Below, in pieces: positions 6,608 to 11,376 of a stretch of 11,376 nt of DNA; position 1 is the stretch's first letter; each line of letters opens with the position of its first letter. The notes under the pieces are model-generated. The model saw only the letters and a list, made by a program, of their open reading frames with translations. It was not told the origin of the DNA and made no database searches. The translations under genes were made by a program, and so were the position numbers. This DNA is from Clostridia bacterium (GTDB lineage: Bacteria; Bacillota; Clostridia; Christensenellales; Aristaeellaceae). The DNA lies in contig JAKSQG010000044.1 in NCBI GenBank assembly GCA_024404275.1, positions 1 to 11,376 of the forward strand, written 5' to 3'.

Positions 6608-6626
6608 TCATGATTGCGCGTCATGA
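6608..6626 (+). promoter_or_regulatory. Small inverted repeat at the 5' end of the rpmE leader
   Basis: Two copies of the self-complementary hexamer TCATGA (6608-6613 and 6621-6626) are 7 bases apart, close to the expected transcription start. They could form a 6-bp hairpin in the leader or a DNA-binding site. The function is not known. Confidence 0.3.
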
Positions 6627-6660
6627 ATCCAATGAAGTAAGCGCAGAAGAGGTGAAAACA

Positions 6661-6870
6661 ATGAAGGAAGGCATTCATCCCAAGTACGGCGAGGCCGTGG
6701 TGCGCTGCGTCTGCGGCGAGACCTTCACCACCGGTTCTACCGTGAAGGAACTGAAGGTTGAAATCTGCTCCAAGTGCCACCCGTTCTACACCGGCAAGCA
6801 GAAGCTGGTTGATAACGGCGGTCGTGTGGATAAGTTCAAGAAGCGCTACGGCGATCTGCTGAAGAAGTAA
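6661..6870 (+). CDS. rpmE: 50S ribosomal protein L31, zinc-binding type
   Basis: This 69-residue protein is part of the large ribosomal subunit and contributes to the bridge between subunits. It opens with MKEGIHPKYGEAVVRCVCG. The four zinc-ligand cysteines characteristic of the zinc-containing form are at 16, 18, 36 and 39, and HPFYTGKQKLVDNGGRVDKF is the diagnostic core. ATG 6661 has GAGGTG six bases upstream. Longer in-frame extension to 6517 would run through the promoter and is rejected. The gene is monocistronic, with its own promoter and a strong terminator. In many bacteria the zinc form of L31 is exchanged for a cysteine-free paralogue when zinc is scarce. No such paralogue or Zur-like site is evident here. 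Confidence 0.97.
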   Translation: MKEGIHPKYGEAVVRCVCGETFTTGSTVKELKVEICSKCHPFYTGKQKLVDNGGRVDKFKKRYGDLLKK

Positions 6871-6881
6871 TCCGCACCATT

Positions 6882-6913
6882 CAGCGTCCGATGCATTCGG
6901 GCGCTGTTTTTTT
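6882..6913 (+). terminator. Intrinsic terminator of rpmE
   Basis: CAGCGTCCGA pairs with TCGGGCGCTG (10 pairs, one G-U) around a TGCAT loop at 6882-6906, followed by seven T. Confidence 0.93.
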
Positions 6914-6918
6914 GTGGT

Positions 6919-6947
6919 TTGACATTTCTGGCAAGCCGTTTTATAAT
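6919..6947 (+). promoter_or_regulatory. Consensus promoter of the second MBL-fold gene
   Basis: TTGACA (6919-6924) and TATAAT (6942-6947) are exact consensus boxes separated by the ideal 17 bases. It sits immediately after the rpmE terminator. Confidence 0.92.
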
Positions 6948-7000
6948 AGGCGCAATCACCCATCAGCGATCCATACAAACAAGCGGAGGCGTCTGTTACC

Positions 7001-7765
7001 ATGACCAATTTGAAAGTCCTCGGTTCATCCGACTGGCTGCCCGTGCAGGGCAACGATTGTTCTTCCTATATTATCGGCGAGCACCTGCTGGTGGATACCG
7101 GCTGGGCCGCCCCCACCCGCCTTTTGCTGCAGGGCTTTGACCTGCAGCAGCTGACCACCGTGCTGTTTACCCACATGCACACCGATCATATCATGGGTCT
7201 GCCCCAGCTGCTCATGAACTGGCGCATCATGCGCGGCAACATGCAGGGTCTGACCATCGCCGGTCCCTGCGAAATGGTGCGCGCCGCTGTGGAAGCCGCC
7301 AGCGCCTATGTGTTTGACGGCGATGCCCACGCCCCGTTTACCGAAGGGCTGAACCTTGTGGAGCTGCAGCCGCATGACACGCTGGAGACCGATGAGTTCG
7401 GCATCCTGTGCATGCCCTCGCTCCACGCCCTGCCCGGCCGCTGCTACCGCATCATCAGCAAAAAGGACGGCCATGCCGTGGGTCTGACGGGCGACACCGC
7501 CTATCAGAGCGAATATGCCGACTTCTTCATGGACGTCGACCTGCTGGTGCATGAGCACAGCTGGCACACCAAGCCCATGCCCGAGGTCAACAAGGCCGGT
7601 CACAGCAACGCCGCCATCGCGGGACGCGTTGCCCGTGAAAGCCATGCCCGCCGTCTGGCGCTGACGCACAGCCGCGGCGACATCGACGCTTCCATCGCGC
7701 TGGCGCAGACGGAGTGCGATTGCCCCGTCACCCGCCTCTGGAACGGCAACGTGGTACAGTTCTGA
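7001..7765 (+). CDS. Metallo-beta-lactamase-fold hydrolase (RNase Z-like)
   Basis: This 254-residue cytoplasmic MBL-fold enzyme has HMHTDH (58-63) as the dinuclear metal motif, His142 in SLHALPG, Asp165 in LTGDTAY, His201 in AGHSN and His223 in LTHS. These fill the usual ligand positions of RNase Z-like hydrolases, and the AGHS motif followed by a late His is typical of that branch. ATG 7001 has GGAGG about 11 bases upstream and a perfect promoter before that. The RNase Z flexible arm is not recognisable and the protein is shorter than RNase Z, so the substrate is unassigned. It is not closely similar to the MBL protein at 5583-6296, sharing little beyond the metal motif. It ends at TGA ahead of a terminator at 7775. 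Confidence 0.87.
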   Translation: MTNLKVLGSSDWLPVQGNDCSSYIIGEHLLVDTGWAAPTRLLLQGFDLQQLTTVLFTHMHTDHIMGLPQLLMNWRIMRGNMQGLTIAGPCEMVRAAVEAASAYVFDGDAHAPFTEGLNLVELQPHDTLETDEFGILCMPSLHALPGRCYRIISKKDGHAVGLTGDTAYQSEYADFFMDVDLLVHEHSWHTKPMPEVNKAGHSNAAIAGRVARESHARRLALTHSRGDIDASIALAQTECDCPVTRLWNGNVVQF

Positions 7766-7774
7766 TATCTTTCG

Positions 7775-7809
7775 GCCGCGCTTTTCCTTGGGGACGGCGC
7801 GGCTTTTTT
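7775..7809 (+). terminator. Intrinsic terminator after the MBL-fold gene
   Basis: GCCGCGC (7775-7781) pairs with GCGCGGC (7797-7803), followed by six T. The next gene starts 27 bases later with no visible promoter of its own, so it probably depends on incomplete termination here. Confidence 0.8.
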
Positions 7810-7836
7810 CTATCCGTATTTCAGAGGATACCGCCT

Positions 7837-8520
7837 ATGTGCACAAGCTTTGTTTCCAACAGAAAAAAGACCATCATCGGCTGGAATCTGGACCTGATGG
7901 GCATGGAATACCGTGTCCGCGAGGCCGATGAAGGCGTGTTCATCGAGATCAGCGACCCCACGGAGGGCTGGATGCCGCTGTTTGGCGCCAACCGCCGCGG
8001 CGACTTTGTGGGCATGCCCACCTGCTGGCCGTTTGACGACCGCAGCGACCCGAAGGGTGATGAAAGCAACATCATCCTGCTGGACATCGACCTGCTGACA
8101 CAGAAAAAGACCTTTGAGGAAATCCGCCGCGTTGCCGGTACCGCCCCTGTGTGCAGCGTGCCGGGCGTGACCTATATGGGCGCGCTGTCCGACAAAAACG
8201 GCAATGTGCTGCACATCATTCCCGGGCAGGGCTGCAAATATTACGAAAAGCCCGCGTACGCGGTGCTGACCAACTTTTCGCCCTTCAAGGGGAACAGCGA
8301 GCAGCACCCGTGGATGGGATGGGACCGCTATCACATTGCCGAGGGCATGCTGCAAAACGCCTCCGATGATTTTGATGTGCGGGAAGCGTTTGAAATTTTG
8401 AAAGCCGCCTCGCAGACCGCATGCCCCACCGTGGTTTCGATGGTGCTGGACGCCGCCGACATGAAGGTGTACTGGTGCATGGAACGCGACTGGGAGCACA
8501 TCCGTATAAAAGCACTGTAA
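7837..8520 (+). CDS. Short Ntn-hydrolase of the choloylglycine hydrolase / acyltransferase-like group
   Basis: The 227-residue protein begins MCTSF. Removal of Met would expose Cys2 as the N-terminal nucleophile of an Ntn-type amidase. Other family marks are Asp19 in GWNLD and Asn146 in AVLTNFSPF, which help form the oxyanion hole in bile salt hydrolases and penicillin V acylases. Two differences stand out: the arginine of the usual GRNLD is Trp16 here, and the protein is about 100 residues shorter than typical bile salt hydrolases, lacking a recognisable late catalytic Arg segment. A cytoplasmic amidase or acyltransferase with another substrate is therefore more likely. ATG 7837 is chosen because Cys2 must be N-terminal, and AGAGG lies 10 bases upstream. 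A longer frame to 7714 overlaps the MBL gene. Confidence 0.78.
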   Translation: MCTSFVSNRKKTIIGWNLDLMGMEYRVREADEGVFIEISDPTEGWMPLFGANRRGDFVGMPTCWPFDDRSDPKGDESNIILLDIDLLTQKKTFEEIRRVAGTAPVCSVPGVTYMGALSDKNGNVLHIIPGQGCKYYEKPAYAVLTNFSPFKGNSEQHPWMGWDRYHIAEGMLQNASDDFDVREAFEILKAASQTACPTVVSMVLDAADMKVYWCMERDWEHIRIKAL

Positions 8521-8551
8521 CCCCCTGAACCTTTCAAAAGGAGGCTGCATC

Positions 8552-9166
8552 ATGAGATGGGATGACGACATGCGCATTTTCATTCCGACATGTATTTTAA
8601 TGCTTGCATGGTTTTTCAGTTTTATCCTTTTGAACTTCCGCATCTGGCTTATTCTTGTACCGTTGACGATCATTGACGTGTATGTGCTCAAAGGCGGCAC
8701 ATTCGATCGTTTCCGCCGAAAAAAAGAGGATCCTCATCGCAGCAGCCCGGATGCGCATACAAGGTACAGCCATTCCGCAAACCGCGAAATCGATTCCCTT
8801 CGCCGCAGATACGATGAATTTCATTACGATGACGCGGATATGCATGCATGGGATGACGATTCCGCGGGGAACGAAGACGATCCGCCCCGCCGCAGAAACG
8901 AAGGCTTCCATCATGATTACATGCATGCGCCGACAAGGAACGGCTATTTTGTGGGCGACGCATGGATCACGCCCGACACATCCGATCCCAATCATGCCTT
9001 CGCCGACCTGTATCTGGGCGATCGCCGCGTCACCGCCACCTTATAGTACGATGAGACGGACAGCCGCCACGCGTACGTAACTGCCTTCGACGACAACGGC
9101 GAGTATGCCGATGACGTTCAGGACGTCTGGTTTTTAGAAGACCCGCCCTCCGATGACAATTACTGA
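8552..9166 (+). CDS. Unrecognised membrane-anchored His/Asp-rich protein with an in-frame TAG at codon 165
   Basis: AAGGAGG lies 7 bases before ATG 8552. The first 164 codons give two hydrophobic segments (about 10-28 and 31-46), then a basic stretch FRRKK. A polar tail rich in Arg, Asp, His and Met follows, with an imperfect internal repeat (RRRYDEFHYDDADMHAW at 84-100, RRRNEGFHHDYMHA at 113-126). Then comes TAG (9044-9046). The same frame continues for 39 more codons to TGA (9164-9166), giving YDETDSRHAYVTAFDDNGEY and VQDVWFLED, which looks like the natural end of the preceding LYLGDRRVTATL domain. The transcription terminator begins 12 bases after the TGA, fitting the longer frame. Codons ending in T or A (CAT, GAT, ACA, GCA) are commoner than in neighbouring genes, hinting at a different origin. 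No family is recognised. The topology suggests a soluble tail anchored by its N-terminus. Confidence 0.7.
8801..8928 (+). repeat. Imperfect tandem duplication inside the unrecognised membrane protein gene
   Basis: Unit 1 (8801-8847) and unit 2 (8888-8928) both begin CGCCGCAGA, share ACGA and a CAT/GAT core, and end ATGCATGC. They differ by an in-frame gap of two codons. Both encode RRR, then FH[YH]D, then MHA. Confidence 0.6.
9044..9046 (+). other. In-frame TAG within the reading frame of the 8552-9166 gene
   Basis: The codons read GCC ACC TTA TAG TAC GAT GAG. Protein-like sequence continues in the same frame for 39 codons to a TGA just before the terminator. CAG (Gln) is one transition away. 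Confidence 0.75.
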
Positions 9167-9178
9167 CAAATCAAAACA

Positions 9179-9209
9179 TCCCTGTGCATTTTCAGCACAG
9201 GGACTTTTT
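9179..9209. terminator. Intrinsic terminator between converging genes, probably bidirectional
   Basis: TCCCTGTGC (9179-9187) pairs with GCACAGGGA (9195-9203) around a 7-base loop. On the plus strand CTTTTT follows. On the minus strand TGTTTTGATTTG follows, so it may also end the hydrolase transcript. Confidence 0.88.
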
Positions 9210-9222
9210 AATAATGTTATGA

Positions 9223-9284
9223 CTGCCTTTTCCGGGAGGGGTGCGGGGAACCCGCCTTTTCGGCTTCGAAAAGGCAGGTTCCCC
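9223..9284. repeat. Long near-perfect hairpin downstream of the tandem hydrolase gene
   Basis: GGGGAACC-C-GCCTTTTCG (9245-9262) pairs with CGAAAAGGC-A-GGTTCCCC (9267-9284), 17 pairs with one mismatch and a GCTT loop. CTGCCTTTTC at 9223-9232 can pair instead with GAAAAGGCAG (9268-9277), so two exclusive structures are possible. No T run follows on either strand, so it is not a standard terminator. It may be a dispersed repeat or a transcript-end stabiliser. Confidence 0.65.
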
Positions 9285-9301
9285 GACGTTTCCCATGAAA
9301 G

Positions 9302-11038
9302 TCAGTTCATCTCGATGGCAACGCCCTTGTAGTAGGAGGTGCCGTCAACGCCGCGGGAGTAGTTGCACAGGAAGTTCCACACGGTGTAGGTATCGTTGGG
9401 AATCATGGCATGGATCTTGTCCTTGTTCCACTGCTCGCGGATGACCACGATGCCCTGGGCATTGACATAATCGGTGCCGTAGTTCTGGCCGTCATCGTAA
9501 TTGAAGACATGAGCCGTGGAATCAATGCCGTAGCGGGCAGCCCACTCAGCAACGATATCCGGAACCTGACCGTAGTTGCCGCCACCTTCGATGAAGTGCT
9601 TATCCATCTCGCCGATGTTGAGCATGAAGGGCATCACGATGGAATCGTTGATGTTTTCAACCTTCGCGCGGTAAACGATACCGTCATTACCGCAGGCAGC
9701 AGCGATCAGTTCGGGGCACTGCAGGGCAACATTGTAGGTCATGACAGAGCCCTGAGAATGACCGGTGAAATACACACGGGAAGCATCAACGCTGTAGTTG
9801 GCCAGCACGAATTCGCGGGCAGCCTTGAAGAAAGGAACATCGGCACCGGACCAGGTGGAGCTGGCCTTGTACTTGCCGCCGGTAGAGCCGGTCAGGAAGA
9901 CGCAGACGAAGTTGAATTCTTCAGCGGTCTTGTTCCAGCCGGTACGGGCGGGGAATTCTTCACCGGAGCCGCCGCCGCCATGGGCCACGAACACCACGGG
10001 AACGTTGGTGATTTCGCCCGCCTTGACCTCTTCGGGCACATAGACAAAGTACTCACGGGTCACGCCGTCCACAACGGTGTACTGGTGATCCATGCCCATC
10101 TCGTTGTTGTCGGCAAAGTAACGCAGGGCGTTGATGGCACCGGAATCCTGACGGCGGACACGGCGCAGGAAGTTGCTCCACAGGTTGGCGGTGAAGGCAG
10201 GGGTCTGCACATCCTCTTCGCCGATGGTGACATAGACCTTGGAGACATGAGCGTAGGTGATCTCATTGGTCTTGGCCAGATACTCGGGGTAGGAGTAGAT
10301 CTCGTCGGCGTAGCTGTTGGAAACGTAATCATCGGAGCACTCGTTGGCGTTCTTCCAGTACTCGATCAGCGCTTCCACGGAAGCGGTCTTTTCTTCGGCG
10401 CCGATCCACATGGGAACGGCCACGGCGCTCTTGGGGGTGCCTTCCTTTTCGGATTCTTCGGCGCCCAGCTCCAGCACGGTCACATCGAAGTTATCCACAC
10501 CGAAGGCGGCAAAGCCGGCGAACAGCTCGCTGTTCACAACAGCATGCGCCATGACGGCGTTGGCGGCATCGCCATAACCCACCATGTAGAAGGCGGAGTC
10601 CTGGGTCTGCAGGTTGGTGCGGGCATCCATGAAGTTGAAGGCGGCCATGGTGTACTCGGACTCATCGGCCTGCCAGCCGCCCTCGCCGGCCATCATCAGC
10701 ACAACAGCGAAAGCGCCGTTATCGGAAGCTTCCTTCCAACCGGTGGACTCGAAGAATGCCACGGGATCGGCATCGGAGGGAACGGCCACAGCCACTTCGG
10801 GCTGACGGTACATCCAGCTGGTGGGAACATACTGGTACACCTGACGCACAGTGCCATCAGCCATGGTCAGATCGTTGGAATACAGACCAAAGTACTGGCT
10901 GGTCAGGGGATCGGTGGGATCCACGGTGAACGTCTTGGTATCGACGCTGGACATCGGGATCACTTCGGTCTCGGCGATCGCCATGCCGCAGGAGAGCAGC
11001 ATGATCAGCGCCAGGAACGCGGATACGAACTTCTTCAT
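9302..11038 (-). CDS. Secreted tandem alpha/beta-hydrolase (esterase-like), N-terminal copy degenerate
   Basis: The 578-residue protein has a signal peptide (1-22, ending AIA; Cys17 in LLSC could alternatively be lipidated). The C-terminal half (about 320-578) is a poly(hydroxybutyrate)-depolymerase/feruloyl-esterase-like hydrolase. It shows VVFVAHGGGGSG, nucleophile Ser428 in GHSQG, a probable acid at Asp479 in NIGEMD and His543 in DKIHAMIPNDTYTVWNFL. The N-terminal half (about 60-300) repeats the same order: QVYQYVP, AVVLMMAGEGG, FYMVGYGDAANAVMAHAV, PMWIGAEE and FTANLWSNFL. Gly156 replaces the serine, and no His lies where the catalytic one should be. ATG 11038 has AAGGAGG eight bases upstream. 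The nine-codon in-frame extension to 11065 covers that site and is rejected. Codon use is strongly biased toward C-ending codons, as in highly expressed genes. The substrate is unknown. Confidence 0.85.
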   Translation of the reverse strand: MKKFVSAFLALIMLLSCGMAIAETEVIPMSSVDTKTFTVDPTDPLTSQYFGLYSNDLTMADGTVRQVYQYVPTSWMYRQPEVAVAVPSDADPVAFFESTGWKEASDNGAFAVVLMMAGEGGWQADESEYTMAAFNFMDARTNLQTQDSAFYMVGYGDAANAVMAHAVVNSELFAGFAAFGVDNFDVTVLELGAEESEKEGTPKSAVAVPMWIGAEEKTASVEALIEYWKNANECSDDYVSNSYADEIYSYPEYLAKTNEITYAHVSKVYVTIGEEDVQTPAFTANLWSNFLRRVRRQDSGAINALRYFADNNEMGMDHQYTVVDGVTREYFVYVPEEVKAGEITNVPVVFVAHGGGGSGEEFPARTGWNKTAEEFNFVCVFLTGSTGGKYKASSTWSGADVPFFKAAREFVLANYSVDASRVYFTGHSQGSVMTYNVALQCPELIAAACGNDGIVYRAKVENINDSIVMPFMLNIGEMDKHFIEGGGNYGQVPDIVAEWAARYGIDSTAHVFNYDDGQNYGTDYVNAQGIVVIREQWNKDKIHAMIPNDTYTVWNFLCNYSRGVDGTSYYKGVAIEMN

Positions 11039-11111
11039 GTTCTTCCTCCTTGAAATATAAGCCATTCTTCCTTGAACGGCTGTTTTTGGGGGCTTTTTGC
11101 CCGCTGAAGGG

Positions 11112-11117
11112 ATTATA
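11112..11117 (-). promoter_or_regulatory. Probable -10 box of the tandem hydrolase gene
   Basis: TATAAT on the minus strand lies about 75 bases before the ATG. The nearest -35-like sequence, TTGATG (11144-11139), is 21 bases away, longer than ideal, so the -35 assignment is weak. Confidence 0.5.
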
Positions 11118-11148
11118 TAAAAGGCTTATAAAAAAATCCATCAATGTG

Positions 11149-11167
11149 AACGGAAAATTATTCCGTT
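11149..11167. promoter_or_regulatory. Inverted repeat upstream of the tandem hydrolase promoter
   Basis: AACGGAA (11149-11155) and TTCCGTT (11161-11167) are exact inverted repeats 5 bases apart, about 30 bases upstream of the -10 box. A CCGTTT motif recurs at 11178-11183. It could be an operator; no T run marks it as a terminator. Confidence 0.3.
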
Positions 11168-11228
11168 TTGTTTCATACCGTTTCGCAAAATTCCATCCTT
11201 TTTGCACAGATGAAAAAAGAGTGAAAAT

Positions 11229-11260
11229 AAAAAGGAGTAAAATTACGCTTTACTCCTTTT
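11229..11260 (-). terminator. Intrinsic terminator of rsmG
   Basis: AAAAGGAGTAAA (11230-11241) pairs exactly with TTTACTCCTTTT (11249-11260) around a 7-base loop. On the minus strand the stem is followed by TTATTTTCAC, and it lies 9 bases after the rsmG stop. Confidence 0.85.
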
Positions 11261-11269
11261 GTTGTTTTG

Positions 11270-11376
11270 TCACAGGGGCTGCTTGGACGGCGTGCCCGCC
11301 TTGCGGGGATAGGGCTTGGGAGTTTTGAGCACCTTGCGGAGGGGCTGCAGCAGATGCTCGCTGCCCTCGATGGGCA
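11270..11376 (-). CDS. rsmG: 3' end of rsmG, 16S rRNA (guanine-N7) methyltransferase
   Basis: Only the last 34 codons are present, ending at TGA (11272-11270). The translation contains KVLKTPKPYPRKAGTPSKQPL, the very characteristic C-terminus of RsmG (GidB), where YPRK-GTP--KPL is nearly invariant. RsmG methylates G527 of 16S rRNA in the cytoplasm using S-adenosylmethionine. The catalytic domain lies outside the window. In many Firmicutes rsmG is the last gene of the mnmE-mnmG-rsmG cluster near the replication origin. The terminator just after it fits an operon end here, but the upstream genes are not visible. Confidence 0.88.
   Translation of the reverse strand, partial: PIEGSEHLLQPLRKVLKTPKPYPRKAGTPSKQPL

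Noticed and set aside
8801..8928. A CRISPR-like array
   Set aside because: There are only two imperfect units, they are in frame, and they encode the same peptide pattern, so this is a coding duplication.
9410..11053. A 547-codon plus-strand open frame opposite the tandem hydrolase
   Set aside because: It is an antisense shadow produced by the highly biased codon use of the hydrolase gene, which has a signal peptide, ribosome binding site and family motifs.
11101..11376. Replication origin near rsmG
   Set aside because: No cluster of DnaA-box-like sequences was seen, and only the end of rsmG is in the window.

Overview
The window looks like a stretch of a GC-rich, gut-type Firmicute chromosome, probably Clostridia. 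The reasons are a phnD-phnC-phnE-phnE transporter, a clostripain-family (C11) peptidase, a zinc-type L31, strong consensus sigma-A promoters, AAGGAGG-type ribosome binding sites, compact intrinsic terminators, and a tRNA-Leu with encoded CCA. The genus cannot be named from the sequence alone.

Layout. Positions 1-21 hold the first codons of a minus-strand gene that runs off the left edge. From 38 to about 1942 (minus) lies a secreted C11 peptidase gene interrupted by one in-frame TAG (1259-1261). It also has no ordinary start codon where its ribosome binding site points. A terminator at 2079-2117 ends the minus-strand operon phnD (5490-4582), phnC (4468-3698), phnE1 (3698-2919), phnE2 (2918-2136), a complete phosphonate/phosphite-type ABC importer with its own promoter at 5534-5562. 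Upstream of it are a metallo-beta-lactamase-fold gene (6296-5583) and tRNA-Leu(CAG) with terminator and promoter. Divergent from the tRNA, on the plus strand, are rpmE (6661-6870), a second MBL-fold hydrolase (7001-7765), a short Ntn-hydrolase (7837-8520) and an unrecognised membrane-anchored protein (8552-9166) that also contains an in-frame TAG (9044-9046). On the minus strand at the right are a secreted protein built of two alpha/beta-hydrolase repeats (11038-9302) and the last 34 codons of rsmG (11376-11270).

The most unusual observation is that two unrelated genes each read through a single TAG with no change of frame. None of the 12 gene ends visible here uses TAG once these frames are joined (six TAA, six TGA). 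Either both genes carry amber mutations, or TAG is read as an amino acid (glutamine by one-base logic) at some efficiency in this genome. The window contains no CUA-anticodon tRNA, so this stays a hypothesis. The second notable item is the duplicated hydrolase, in which the N-terminal copy has lost the catalytic serine and histidine.

The four phn genes work together as one importer. The remaining genes look like independent transcription units, and no phosphonate-degrading genes are visible.
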